A stretch of 34,336 nt of DNA from the IMG/VR virus record IMGVR_UViG_3300010149_000067, positions 1 to 34,336 of that record; one strand, given 5' to 3'. Positions within the stretch are counted from its first letter, which is position 1, and each line of letters begins with the position of its first letter. A program made the translations under genes and the position numbers. Source of the DNA: a virus. Below the pieces are notes generated by a model. That model was given only the letters and a program-made list of their open reading frames with translations. It was not told the origin of the DNA and ran no database searches. This document shows, one piece after another, positions 1 through 8,100 of this stretch.

Positions 1-12
1 CAGTCGCCGACG
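1..12. other. Left copy of 12-nt terminal repeat; candidate cos end
   Basis: The first 12 bases (CAGTCGCCGACG) are identical to the last 12 bases of the window. Joining the ends places this 12-mer exactly in the middle of a GTGCG-N16-CGCAC dyad. This fits the cohesive end of a lambda-type cos phage, and a Nu1/GpA-like terminase pair is encoded immediately downstream, as in lambda. The alternative is a short assembly overlap in a circular contig. The dyad and the terminase type favour cos; the strand polarity of any overhang cannot be told from sequence. Confidence 0.55.
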
Positions 13-96
13 CTCGCACCTTTTATGCATATAGGTCAAAAAGCCAAAAGTGACAAAACGGCGCAGCGCACCCCCCCCGACCCCAAAACGTAAACC

Positions 97-618
97 ATGA
101 GCAGCAACGCAACCGATCTGAAACCAGATGCGTCACAACCTGACAAACTGACCGCGACCAATTTAGCCAAGGCTCTGGGCATCGCCCGCAAGACGCTTTA
201 CCATCTGCGCAAGACCGAAGGCGGCCCGAAGGCAAACGACTTGCGAGCTTGGCAAGCCTACCTTGAAGAGCGCGCCTTGACCACACGCGACGGCAAGAGT
301 GATGAACACCTGACGCAAGACTTACAGACGCTCAAGCGGCGACTGCTCTCGGCCCAAGCTGGCAAAGAGGAGGCGGTCAGGCAACTGAAGGAATTGCAGT
401 TGCAGCGAGAGCGTGACGGGCTTGTGCCGATGTCGGAGGCACGCGAGGCAATCAACCGGACGTTACAGCCTTTGCGCCAGTTGCTCGATGCCTTGCCGAG
501 AGCGGCGGCACTGGCAGCCAATCCAACCGAACCAGCGCACGCCGAGGAGGCAATCCGAGAGGAATTAGACAAGGTTTTCCGCATGATCCAAGAGGGGGAA
601 AATGAGCAAGACGCTTGA
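97..618 (+). CDS. Terminase small subunit, Nu1-like
   Basis: 173 aa. Residues about 18-57 form a helix-turn-helix segment (LTATNLAKALGIARKTLYHL, then a short wing-like stretch), as in lambda Nu1, which binds cos DNA. Residues about 70-105 are a charged coiled coil, probably for self-assembly, followed by a helical C-terminus that would contact the large subunit. It is the first gene after the presumed cos site and overlaps the large terminase gene by 17 nt, suggesting translational coupling. The sequence itself shows HTH plus coiled coil; the name rests on these and on gene order. Confidence 0.8.
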   Translation: MSSNATDLKPDASQPDKLTATNLAKALGIARKTLYHLRKTEGGPKANDLRAWQAYLEERALTTRDGKSDEHLTQDLQTLKRRLLSAQAGKEEAVRQLKELQLQRERDGLVPMSEAREAINRTLQPLRQLLDALPRAAALAANPTEPAHAEEAIREELDKVFRMIQEGENEQDA

Positions 619-2404
619 CGAGTTCGCACGCGAGGCGTTTGCGTATCGCGCCCCGTTATCGGTCGAGGATTGGGCGACTAAATCGGTTGAGCTTTCGGAG
701 CGAGTGACCGAACAGGCTGGCCCCTATACGACCAAAAATCACCCATACGTTTGCGAAATAATTGAGGCAATCCGCAACCCAAGGATCAACAGAGTTTCGC
801 TTTGCTGGGGATCGCAGACGGCAAAGACAACCAGCTTTTATGTCATGCTCGGCTTTGTAATTGATCAAAAGCCGAAGCCGATTTTGTGGGTTTTCCCCAA
901 TGAGAAATTATGCAAAACGTTTGCGGCTGATCGCTGGATGCCATTTTGCCGCGAGTCGAGCGTGATCGCAAAACACTTGCCGCTTAACGGCGAGGGCGGG
1001 ATTGATTCGGACAAGTTCACGCTGACGAAACAAGAGTTTTCACGCTGCACAATGAACCTTGTCGGAGCGGGATCATCGGCCAACGTGCGCAGTTATCCAG
1101 TCAGCGTTTTGGTGTTGGATGAGATCGACGTGATTCCCGAAGGCACGCGCCGCGAATGCCTAGACCGAACGAAGGGAAAGCAGGATTTTACAATCCTCCA
1201 AAGCTCGACCCCCATCAGCGAAACGGGGGGAATCTGGCAAGAGTTCATGGAAGGCGACCGCCGCCGCTTTCATATCCCATGCCCGCATTGCGGGGAGCGT
1301 TTTGTTTTCCGCTGGCTCAATGATGAGGGCAAGCGCAATCTGCAATGGAGCGAGGAGGCAAAAGGCAAGGGTGGCGAGTGGAATATGCGCGAGGTCGAGA
1401 GGTCTGCGCGATACGTCTGCGAGCAGTGCGGGGAACCCATCAGCGACATTCACAAGATGAAAGCACTGCGCGCGGGCAAGTGGATCGCGGGCAACAGCAA
1501 CTCTGAGCGGGGCGTTCGGTCTTATCATCTCAATAGCTTTTATTCGCCTGTTTTGACCTTTGGGCGGATCGCTGTTGAATACCTCAAAGCATCAAAGACA
1601 ATCGAGGGCGAAAAGGCTTTCACCAATGGCTGGCTTGCCGAGCCTTGGCGGCCTGACATTGAGGGGCCAGTTGACGCCAAAGCATTCAGGGAGCATGAGG
1701 GCGAATTTGAGCGGGGCGAAATCGCTGGCGATTATCGGTTGATCGCTGCCGACGTTCAACGCGATCACTTTGTTTGGATTGTGCGCGGCTTTGATCGGGA
1801 CGGGCGCAGCTATTTGATCGACAACGGGCTTGCGTATACGTTTGAAGATTTGCACGCCATCGGCCAAAAATACGCGTGCGCAAAAGGCATCATTGACACG
1901 GGGTATCGCACCCAAGAAATTTACGAAGCGATCTTCAACTTTCGCCCGTTTTGGTTTGGCGCAAAGGGCCAAGACAAAATGCAAACCAGTTACCGGATCA
2001 ACAACCTTGACCCGTTCGCGCATGACCAAAGAAACGGCAAGGCCACGGTCGTATTGTGTCACCTAAATAAAGACATCTGGCAACAAGAGATGTTGCGCAA
2101 GCGATCTGGCGCGGCGATGAATTGGCACGTATACAGGGGGCCAGACTCGGAATATATCCGTCAAATGCTTTCAACGAATTTAGTCGAAAGCACAAACAAA
2201 CGCGGCCAGATTGTGCGCGAATGGAAAGTTGCGGGTCACAAACAGGATCACTTTTGGGATTGCGAAACCTATTGCCTCGCGTTGGCCCATATCTACGGAC
2301 TGACCGGAGCCAAAGCAAAACAGCGGGACGAAGCCCACAAGGTTGAAAAGACAAAGCGACGCGCACCGCGTCGGCAGTCTCAAGACGAAGAAAGTATTTG
2401 GTAA
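602..2404 (+). CDS. Terminase large subunit, lambda GpA family
   Basis: 600 aa, the usual size for GpA-type packaging motors. It should pump DNA into proheads by ATP hydrolysis and cut cos. Visible motifs: Walker-A-like GSQTAKT at residues 70-76, Walker B VLVLDEID at 169-176 with D173/E174, a zinc ribbon with Cys 227/230 and 273/276, and C-terminal nuclease acidic residues near D384 (IAADVQRD) and D432 (GIIDTGYR). The variant Walker A is typical of this family. The ATG overlaps the small subunit gene, and the stop is directly followed by the next ATG. Confidence 0.95.
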   Translation: MSKTLDEFAREAFAYRAPLSVEDWATKSVELSERVTEQAGPYTTKNHPYVCEIIEAIRNPRINRVSLCWGSQTAKTTSFYVMLGFVIDQKPKPILWVFPNEKLCKTFAADRWMPFCRESSVIAKHLPLNGEGGIDSDKFTLTKQEFSRCTMNLVGAGSSANVRSYPVSVLVLDEIDVIPEGTRRECLDRTKGKQDFTILQSSTPISETGGIWQEFMEGDRRRFHIPCPHCGERFVFRWLNDEGKRNLQWSEEAKGKGGEWNMREVERSARYVCEQCGEPISDIHKMKALRAGKWIAGNSNSERGVRSYHLNSFYSPVLTFGRIAVEYLKASKTIEGEKAFTNGWLAEPWRPDIEGPVDAKAFREHEGEFERGEIAGDYRLIAADVQRDHFVWIVRGFDRDGRSYLIDNGLAYTFEDLHAIGQKYACAKGIIDTGYRTQEIYEAIFNFRPFWFGAKGQDKMQTSYRINNLDPFAHDQRNGKATVVLCHLNKDIWQQEMLRKRSGAAMNWHVYRGPDSEYIRQMLSTNLVESTNKRGQIVREWKVAGHKQDHFWDCETYCLALAHIYGLTGAKAKQRDEAHKVEKTKRRAPRRQSQDEESIW

Positions 2405-3298
2405 ATGGCTTTACCTTTGGCAGCAATAGCGGGGCGGGCATTAGCGGGCGGCGCGGGGCGTGCGCTTGGCGGATTGGGTCGCGGATTGCGTGGCGCATTG
2501 GGGGGCGGAAAAGGAAAAGGAAAAAGCAGATCGCAAAATGCCAAGGTTGATTTTGAGCCTTTCAAAAAAGCATTGGCGAAGCTAAAGAAACAACTCTCCC
2601 CGAAGGTCACGGATAAGCAGATGCTTGAGGTCACGCGCTTAATTGCTGGCAGAATTTTAGGGCAAGCGGCAAACAAGACAGGCGTTACAAACAAGCGCGG
2701 GAAATTTTCAACAAGCCTTGGGTCGGGTCGCGCTCACATCAAAAGAAAATACAAATGGCCCGCGCCAGCGACGCGCGGAAAAAACAAGGGCAAAATCCCT
2801 CCTGTCAATCCGTCTGTCGTTAAGTCGATCAAATACAATCGCAAGGTCTACACTTATTCGGGTTGGGTCACTGGCAGAATTTACGCCGACCGAACGCGCA
2901 ACGGGATTCGGGCAATCGTTCAAAAGGGATTGACCAAAGCAAAAAACCGCGCGCTCAAAAGGTTGGGGTCAGGCAAGGCGGCTTGGTACTCGATCGCCAA
3001 GGCGCATCGTCTACCGCTTCAGTCTTTCAAAGACAAAGGACAACTCGGCGTTGCCTTGCGCGCAGTTACTGGCCGATATAAAAACGCAATCAAATCAAAA
3101 CAGGTCAACGCCAATGGGCGCACTGGCATCGAGTTCACAAATTCGGTTTTCAATAGTCTGAACCCGCACACGCGCGGTCTTGATGTTTTCAAAAAAGCAA
3201 TCAAAGGGCAGTCAAGCCAAGTCAGTACCCTAATCCGCAAAGGTTACATCAAAAGCCTTTCAACGGCATTCTCGCACCTCAAGCACACCGCAAAATAA
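2405..3298 (+). CDS. Basic virion-region protein of unknown function
   Basis: 297 aa, starting on the base after the large terminase stop codon. The N-terminal 40 residues are a Gly/Ala-rich amphipathic stretch with repeated GRALGG-like units, followed by a Lys-rich GKGKGKSR segment. The rest is strongly basic with no motif I recognise. Its place among head genes suggests a structural or DNA-associated minor protein, possibly head-tail or internal, but that is inference only. It is the last gene before the inserted early-type cassette. Confidence 0.75.
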   Translation: MALPLAAIAGRALAGGAGRALGGLGRGLRGALGGGKGKGKSRSQNAKVDFEPFKKALAKLKKQLSPKVTDKQMLEVTRLIAGRILGQAANKTGVTNKRGKFSTSLGSGRAHIKRKYKWPAPATRGKNKGKIPPVNPSVVKSIKYNRKVYTYSGWVTGRIYADRTRNGIRAIVQKGLTKAKNRALKRLGSGKAAWYSIAKAHRLPLQSFKDKGQLGVALRAVTGRYKNAIKSKQVNANGRTGIEFTNSVFNSLNPHTRGLDVFKKAIKGQSSQVSTLIRKGYIKSLSTAFSHLKHTAK

Positions 3299-3299
3299 C

Positions 3300-3378
3300 C
3301 CTGTTTTTTCAGGCTCAAAAAAAAGTGAAATTTTCTCTTTACACGCAAGCGGTTTGCCTATACCTTGACATCAACATT
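3300..3378 (+). promoter_or_regulatory. Repeat-family promoter cassette 1 (hairpin, A-tract, operator)
   Basis: In order: CCTG-T6-CAGG hairpin (3300-3313), an A8 tract, -35 TTTACA (3338-3343), 17-nt spacer containing the near-perfect palindrome GCAAGCGGTTTGC (3345-3357), -10 TACCTT (3361-3366), and a 12-nt gap to the ATG at 3379. The layout matches five other cassettes in the window. The hairpin loop is T6 here but A5/A6 in copies 3, 4 and 6. No Shine-Dalgarno sequence lies before the ATG. Confidence 0.75.
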
Positions 3379-3780
3379 ATGAACGACAGCAACAACAACA
3401 ACAGCAGCAACGAACAAGTGATGAACATCAAGGGAATGAAAGTCCGGATTGACGATCCTCTTTATAAGGTTGGCGAGGCCGATGACGGCAGCGATTTTTC
3501 CGCCGAGTGTTATGTTGTGCAGGTCGAAACGCCTTGCGGTCGTCGGTTCAGCCACAAACACGGTTTCCCAACCTCGGAGCTTTGTTACACAGAGGATGGC
3601 CACGAGGCATTTACAGACGAGCGCGAAGAAAAGCGCGCCCAAGCCGAGCGTCTCGCCGATCGTATTCGCTCCGCTGGTCGTATTAACTTAGATCACTGGT
3701 TTGAGGTTCAACCAGTTTACGGCAGCCAAGCCTATGTTGGGCAAGGCGGCGACGCCGCTTTCTTGAGCCAGTACGATTAA
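3379..3780 (+). CDS. Small early-type protein with Asn-rich start
   Basis: 133 aa, unknown function. It begins MNDSNNNNSSNEQV, the Asn/Ser-rich leader shared with other genes directly behind this promoter family. Residues about 20-65 look like a small beta-rich domain with two Cys (ETPCGRR, SELCYTED); the middle is charged helix and the tail Gly-rich. I chose the ATG at 3379 over an upstream in-frame GTG because the GTG lies inside the promoter, upstream of the -35 box. It is first in a small cassette placed between terminase and portal genes. Confidence 0.7.
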   Translation: MNDSNNNNSSNEQVMNIKGMKVRIDDPLYKVGEADDGSDFSAECYVVQVETPCGRRFSHKHGFPTSELCYTEDGHEAFTDEREEKRAQAERLADRIRSAGRINLDHWFEVQPVYGSQAYVGQGGDAAFLSQYD

Positions 3781-3818
3781 AGCAACCCAAACCCAAAACC
3801 AAAAAAGGAAAAAAGAAA

Positions 3819-4085
3819 ATGTTAATTTGCGACCCCAGCCCAATGAGCATCGGACTTGACGAGTTTGAAGCCTTACACGTCCGCGAGGTAATTTTAGAGA
3901 AAGCAAATCAGTTGCACGAAGAGCGTAAACAGTTGCCAGCTTGGAAAGACTTGCGACATCCATCCGAGGAGGAATTGACCAAGGAACAACTGCTAGACGA
4001 TCGCATTGCAACCTTGCGCGGCGTCGCTTCAAAAATCGGCTACGAGCTTGAAAAATTAGAAAGAAAATTAGAAAGGACAAAATGA
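3819..4085 (+). CDS. Small helical protein, unknown
   Basis: 88 aa, mostly charged helix with a likely coiled coil at about residues 60-88 (YELEKLERKLERTK). No family recognised. It is preceded by a CA-rich spacer and AAAAAAGGAAAAAAGAAA, which provides a weak purine-rich ribosome site. The stop overlaps the start of the next gene by 4 nt (ATGA type), so the two are probably translated together from the cassette-1 promoter. Confidence 0.65.
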   Translation: MLICDPSPMSIGLDEFEALHVREVILEKANQLHEERKQLPAWKDLRHPSEEELTKEQLLDDRIATLRGVASKIGYELEKLERKLERTK

Positions 4086-4336
4086 AGTATTGCGAAATCA
4101 ACGGCAGACGATTCAAGATGGAAAAACTCAAGGGCGTAAACTACGACATCGCAATGAGGGTATCAAAGGCGTTGCGCAGCAATGGCGTCAAGGCTCGCGT
4201 CAAAACATCATACCATCACGAGCCGACGATTCACATTTACAATCACGGCGATGAATCAACTCGGCAGAAAATCAAAGAGGTTCGCGAACAGCTTGGGGAA
4301 GATTGGGCGCAAACCCAGCAAGTTCTTTGGGGATAA
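4082..4336 (+). CDS. Small protein, unknown
   Basis: 84 aa, starting in a 4-nt overlap with the preceding gene. Residues 10-60 have an alternating beta/helix pattern (MRVSKALRSNGVKARVKT, then PTIHIYNHG) resembling a small alpha/beta fold; the C-terminus is helical. No motif allows a function to be named. Promoter cassette 2 begins immediately after its stop codon. Confidence 0.65.
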   Translation: MKYCEINGRRFKMEKLKGVNYDIAMRVSKALRSNGVKARVKTSYHHEPTIHIYNHGDESTRQKIKEVREQLGEDWAQTQQVLWG

Positions 4337-4337
4337 C

Positions 4338-4397
4338 TAAAAAAAAGTGAAAGTTTCTCTTTACACGCAAGCCGCTTGGCTGTATCGTGTCCGAACA
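4338..4397 (+). promoter_or_regulatory. Repeat-family promoter cassette 2
   Basis: An A-tract follows directly on the stop codon of the previous gene. Then come -35 TTTACA (4360-4365), a 17-nt spacer containing palindrome GCAAGCCGCTTGG (4367-4379), and -10 TATCGT (4383-4388), with the -10 ending exactly 9 nt before the ATG at 4398. That spacing predicts a 5' leader of only about 2-3 nt. The CCTG/CAGG hairpin of the other copies is absent. The stretch from GTGAAA to the operator is almost identical to cassette 1. Confidence 0.75.
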
Positions 4398-4661
4398 ATG
4401 AACGACAGCAACAAACAAACCAAAACAAACTTCGTGTCTGATAAAATTCTGCGCGATGTCGCCATCGAACTACAACCCGCATTTGAGTTTAGCCTAACCA
4501 GCGCATCGCCCTTGCCAGAAATTGCAGAGGCCGCGCAGGATTTATTTGCTGACAGAGGGATTCGCCCCCGCTGGTCTGCTCTACTGCTGACCGCCAAGAT
4601 CGCAAAAGCGATTTGGATGGGGACAATCGACCGCACAAAGCAGGAAATCCAAAATAACTAA
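4398..4661 (+). CDS. Small early-type protein, unknown
   Basis: 87 aa, starting MNDSNKQTKTN, the same Asn-rich leader as the gene at 3379. The remainder is predicted helical, with a hydrophobic stretch near residues 60-72 (SALLLTAKIAKAIWM). No family recognised. It is the only gene between promoter cassette 2 and the strong terminator at 4682, so it forms a one-gene transcription unit. An in-frame GTG at 4347 lies in the promoter and was not used. Confidence 0.65.
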   Translation: MNDSNKQTKTNFVSDKILRDVAIELQPAFEFSLTSASPLPEIAEAAQDLFADRGIRPRWSALLLTAKIAKAIWMGTIDRTKQEIQNN

Positions 4662-4681
4662 GCCTTGACCCCAAAAAACAC

Positions 4682-4706
4682 GCCCGCCATTTGGCGGGCT
4701 TTTTTT
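4682..4706 (+). terminator. Rho-independent terminator closing the inserted cassette
   Basis: Stem GCCCGCC / GGCGGGC (4682-4688 and 4693-4699), loop ATTT, followed by seven T. A textbook intrinsic terminator. It ends the early-type unit and should insulate the gpW-like and portal genes from those promoters. Confidence 0.9.
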
Positions 4707-4739
4707 GTGCCGTAATGGGACAAACTCGCCAAGAATACA

Positions 4740-4979
4740 GTGGCGGCCAACCTGACATTGACCCAGATCAAAACGTTGCGCGACAACCTCGTGACAGCGT
4801 ACACGACGTTGAGCGATAACCCAACCAAGCAATATCTGCTTGGTGATCGTCAATTTATGTATGAGGATCGAGCGGCAATCTGGGAGGAGATCGGCCATCT
4901 CACGCGCTTGGCTTGCTTACTCGACCCGACCGAAAAAGCCAAGGGATCAAACCGCGCTGATTTACGTTATTGGTCATGA
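4740..4979 (+). CDS. Head-tail joining protein, gpW-like
   Basis: 79 aa from a GTG start. Lambda gpW is 68 aa, lies between the terminase and portal genes, and completes the head for tail joining. This protein has the same position, size and pattern: N-terminal helix (LTLTQIKTLRDNLVTAYTTL), a short beta hairpin (LGDRQFMYED), then a second helix (AAIWEEIGHLTRLACLL). Its stop overlaps the portal ATG. The GTG start is the first in this frame; an overlapping ATG at 4715 opens a different 34-codon frame. The call is by pattern and position, without alignment. Confidence 0.7.
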   Translation: MAANLTLTQIKTLRDNLVTAYTTLSDNPTKQYLLGDRQFMYEDRAAIWEEIGHLTRLACLLDPTEKAKGSNRADLRYWS

Positions 4980-6406
4980 GCATAATCGACAGAGCAAAAA
5001 CGGCGGCCCGTGTGCTGTTCGGCTACGAGGCAATCGCAAACACACGTTATCGCCGCACGCGCGGCGTTGACCCGTTGCGCGGTGAAGAGGTCGAGTTGCA
5101 GGGATACGACCGTGATCGGTTGGTTTCTACCCTGCTAAACCTCAAGCGCAACGATCCTGTCGCAAAGGCAATCTCGCGACTGCGACGCACCGACGTTGTG
5201 GGCGGCGGCATAATCCCCCAGCCATCAACGGGCGACGATTCGACTGACGATCAGATTAGCGAGTTGTGGGCGCAATGGTCGGCCATGCCTGAAGTAACTT
5301 GCACGATGGACATGACCCAACTGCAACAAGAGATTGCAGACGCGCCGCTTTTCTTTGGTGACATTGGCGTGCTGCTGACTCGTGGCGGGCGCGTGCAGCT
5401 AATCGAGGGCGACCGCATCGGGTCGCCTACGCTTTCGGCGTCGGAAAGCAACCCCAACAAAAACGGCGTAATCGTCGGCCCAGCGGGCAAGCCGCGCACT
5501 TACCAGATCGGCGACCGGATCAACGGCACGCTGAAAAATTTCAGAGACGTTCCCGCGCGTAATTTTCTTTTGTTTTACAAGCGGATGAGGCCGCAGCAAT
5601 GGCGAGGGATTCCGGAGCTTGCGCCGTGCGTCAACAGTTTGCAAGACGTTCGCGAATACGAAGCCATCGAAATGATTTCGGCCAAGGTTAGCGCGTCGCT
5701 GGCTGCCGTTATCAAGCGACAGGATTCGGTGCAGTTTGAGCTTTCAAACCGACTTGACGCAAACGATCAAGATGACGTTGGCCGCCTTGAAAGATTTGAG
5801 ACAGGCAAGTTTCATTACCTTGAGCCAAACGAATCAATCGAAACAATCAGCGCAAACGGTCGGCCAAACGTGGACGGCATACAGTTTGTGATGTATCACC
5901 TGCGCAAGGTCGGCGCGGCGGTTGGCATTCCGGTTGAGATGATCATGTCAACAATCGGCGAGTCATCTTTCAGCGCGTCGCAAGGTTTGATCTTGCAATA
6001 TCAAAGCGCGATCGAGGACAACCAAAGACAGGTTGCCGCTTTCCTCAACCGGATTTATCGGTGGAAACTCGGCCAATGGGTTGCCAACGGAATGCTGACA
6101 CCGCCGCAAAATATCAACCTATTTTCCTGCCGCTGGCAGACGCCAGCCTTTCGCTGGGTAAACAAGGCCGCGCAGGTCAAAGCCGATGCCGCATACGTTC
6201 AAATGGGCGCGCAATCCCTTGACGATGTGGCGAGTCAATTCGGGTACACCGCAGAGGCGTCAATGAGGCGTAAAGCGCAAAACATTCGGCAAGCTCAACA
6301 GATCGCCGAAGAGTTTGGCCTTGATGATTGGCGCGACCTGTTCAATCAATTTAACACAACCGCACAAGTCAACTTGACAGAGTTGATGGGAACCGAGGAG
6401 CAATAA
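4976..6406 (+). CDS. Portal protein, lambda gpB family
   Basis: 476 aa. Forms the dodecameric ring at the capsid vertex through which DNA passes. Recognisable features of lambda-type portals are the N-terminal YEAIANTRYRR...GVDPLRGEEVELQGYDRDRL segment, the PLFFGDIGVLL and RVQLIEGDRIGSP region, an ARNFLLFYKRMRPQQWRGIPEL motif, and the GIPVEMIMSTIGESSFSASQG loop. The ATG at 4976 overlaps the gpW-like stop by 4 nt; a TTG six nt upstream is less likely. Length is close to lambda gpB (533 aa). Confidence 0.95.
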   Translation: MSIIDRAKTAARVLFGYEAIANTRYRRTRGVDPLRGEEVELQGYDRDRLVSTLLNLKRNDPVAKAISRLRRTDVVGGGIIPQPSTGDDSTDDQISELWAQWSAMPEVTCTMDMTQLQQEIADAPLFFGDIGVLLTRGGRVQLIEGDRIGSPTLSASESNPNKNGVIVGPAGKPRTYQIGDRINGTLKNFRDVPARNFLLFYKRMRPQQWRGIPELAPCVNSLQDVREYEAIEMISAKVSASLAAVIKRQDSVQFELSNRLDANDQDDVGRLERFETGKFHYLEPNESIETISANGRPNVDGIQFVMYHLRKVGAAVGIPVEMIMSTIGESSFSASQGLILQYQSAIEDNQRQVAAFLNRIYRWKLGQWVANGMLTPPQNINLFSCRWQTPAFRWVNKAAQVKADAAYVQMGAQSLDDVASQFGYTAEASMRRKAQNIRQAQQIAEEFGLDDWRDLFNQFNTTAQVNLTELMGTEEQ

Positions 6407-6407
6407 G

Positions 6408-6581
6408 ATGGCACGACCTAAAGTTGAAAAATACATTGAAACCAAAAACGCAAAACTCTGGGCGCAGTTAACGACCTGCGAACAAAACGCATTACGAAAG
6501 AAAAACCTTGCGCCAGATTCGGCGAAAGAAAAAGCCGAGCGCAAACCCGCAAGGGTTGAGCCGCCGAAAGGCAAAAAATGA
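6408..6581 (+). CDS. Small basic protein between portal and protease
   Basis: 57 aa, Lys/Ala/Glu-rich with a basic tail (PARVEPPKGKK). It starts one base after the portal stop, with GAGGAG a few bases upstream as ribosome site, and its stop overlaps the protease ATG by 4 nt. This tight packing supports a real gene despite the small size. No family recognised. Confidence 0.65.
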   Translation: MARPKVEKYIETKNAKLWAQLTTCEQNALRKKNLAPDSAKEKAERKPARVEPPKGKK

Positions 6582-7690
6582 GCGAAGAGAACCAGAAAAG
6601 ATTTACCTTTCAAGTCAACGTTGGAAACGTAGACCGCGAGAGCGGCGTTTTGCGTGACGTTGTGATAATCGAAGCGGGCGAAGCGCGCGGCCATCGCATG
6701 ATGGTATCGGAGCGCACGCTTGACGCAGCGGTTGACCTTTTGGCCGACGATATTTTGCCCGCGTACATTACGCACAACGGCGCATTTCAAGATCGGCTCT
6801 TGAATGAGATTGGAGCGTTTGAAGGATTTTATCGGGACGGCGACAAGATACGCGCCGAACGGTTTGAAACTCTGCAATCGTGGCGCAAGGCCGAGCCTGA
6901 CAAATACGAGCGACTGTTTGACTTGGCCGAAAAAATGCCCAAGACATTCGGCATCAGTATTGTTTTTGAGGGCGCGCTTGCTTGGGAAACTGACGGGGGC
7001 GAAGTGCCCTTTGCCAGCCTTAACGAAAAACCAGAGGATTCACTTTTTGACCTGCCAACAATCACGCCGTCAAAAATACAGTCGGCGGATTTCGTTGATA
7101 CACCCGCAGCAACGTCGGCCCTGTTCGCGGAGAATTGGGACAAACCCGCAAACGTTGAAGAGGCTTTTATCATGCCCGAAGATATTGAACAAAAAATTGA
7201 GGTCGCTGCGAGCGAATCGGCCAGCGCGGAGTTAGAGCGACGCCAAGCCGAAGAGTCTGTTGCCAGCGAAGAACCGAAAGCCGAAGCCGCTGAAGAAAAG
7301 CCGAAGCGAAAGAAAAAGCTGGAAGAGGCCGAGACTTTAGAAACCGAGCAAGTCGAGCTTGAGGAAATCGAAGAGGAGCAGACCGAAGCCATTGAAGAGG
7401 TCGAGCTTTCCGAACACGCCGCGCAACTTAACGAGCGCGACTCTATGATTTCCGAACAGCAATGCAGAATTGCCGAGCTTGAAAACCAAGTTGCCACGCT
7501 CAAAGCAGTGTTTGGCGGCGAAGAGGAAATTGCTGACGATCTAGCTACTGAAGTCGAGCCAGAGAAAACAAACGATCAACTCAAAGCCGAGTTTATCAAA
7601 GAGCATTTGCGAGCCAATCCGAGCGATTCACCAATGACCGCCGTGCTGGCCGCATACAAAACCAAGCCTGAGTTATTCAGCGCAAACTAA
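6578..7690 (+). CDS. Prohead protease fused to scaffold domain
   Basis: 370 aa. The N-terminal half (about 1-190) fits an HK97-fold capsid maturation protease: a His in a beta strand (AYITHNG, H66), then GISIVF with Ser127 as the likely nucleophile. From about 195 to 370 it is extremely acidic and Glu/Ala-rich with coiled-coil character, as expected for an internal scaffold that is digested during maturation. Position between portal and capsid genes agrees. The internal start for a free scaffold seen in lambda (Nu3) is possible here (for example ATG at 7171) but not demonstrated. Confidence 0.8.
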   Translation: MSEENQKRFTFQVNVGNVDRESGVLRDVVIIEAGEARGHRMMVSERTLDAAVDLLADDILPAYITHNGAFQDRLLNEIGAFEGFYRDGDKIRAERFETLQSWRKAEPDKYERLFDLAEKMPKTFGISIVFEGALAWETDGGEVPFASLNEKPEDSLFDLPTITPSKIQSADFVDTPAATSALFAENWDKPANVEEAFIMPEDIEQKIEVAASESASAELERRQAEESVASEEPKAEAAEEKPKRKKKLEEAETLETEQVELEEIEEEQTEAIEEVELSEHAAQLNERDSMISEQQCRIAELENQVATLKAVFGGEEEIADDLATEVEPEKTNDQLKAEFIKEHLRANPSDSPMTAVLAAYKTKPELFSAN

Positions 7691-7699
7691 AACAAAAAA

Positions 7700-8077
7700 A
7701 TGGGTGATACTACATATAACGACGGGGCGCGGACGTTTCAAGCAACCGCTGTCGCAATCGCCGCCCATGCTCTTGTTGCCGTTGATAGTGACGGCAAGAT
7801 TAGCGTGGCAGGTGACAACGCAACTGATAAAGTAATCGGTGCAACACTTGAGCCAATCGCCGCGAGCGGTTACGGCGCGGTGCGCTTGCTGAATACTGGC
7901 GGCACTTCCGAGGTGTTAGCTTCGGGCGACACGATCGCAGTCGGTGACACGATTTACACGGACGGTTCCGGAAAGGTCGGCACTGACTCAAGCAACACAA
8001 AAATCGGTTACGCACTCGGCGCATCTGCCGCCGATGGCGACGTGATCGAGGTGTTGGTTCACGCGCACTTTATCTAA
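7700..8077 (+). CDS. Capsid decoration protein, DUF2190-like
   Basis: 125 aa, beta-rich, Gly/Ala/Asp-rich. It has the repeated pattern seen in DUF2190-type capsid proteins (ALVAVDSDGKI, VIGATLEPIAASGYGAVRLLN, SGDTIAVGDTIYTD). The position just upstream of the major capsid gene is typical for a decoration or head-stabilising protein. The ribosome site is poor (AAACAAAAAAA before ATG), unusual for a protein needed in many copies; coupling from the upstream gene, which stops 10 nt earlier, may help. Confidence 0.7.
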   Translation: MGDTTYNDGARTFQATAVAIAAHALVAVDSDGKISVAGDNATDKVIGATLEPIAASGYGAVRLLNTGGTSEVLASGDTIAVGDTIYTDGSGKVGTDSSNTKIGYALGASAADGDVIEVLVHAHFI

Positions 8078-8100
8078 TCATTTAACCAAGGAAGAAACTA

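Noticed and set aside
3325-3378. In-frame GTG starts upstream of genes at 3379 and 4398 (MKFSLYTQA and MKVSLYTQA)
   Set aside because: The similar peptides come from the promoter repeat itself; the GTG lies upstream of the -35 box and would not be in the mRNA.
4715-4819. 34-codon frame MGQTRQEYSGG... overlapping the gpW-like gene
   Set aside because: It continues only by overlapping the gpW-like gene in another frame, and the later residues look random; kept only as part of the GGACAAAC observation.
6829-7503. Minus-strand frame of 224 codons rich in Ser
   Set aside because: A mirror of the Glu-rich scaffold coding sequence; low-complexity composition produces open frames on the other strand.
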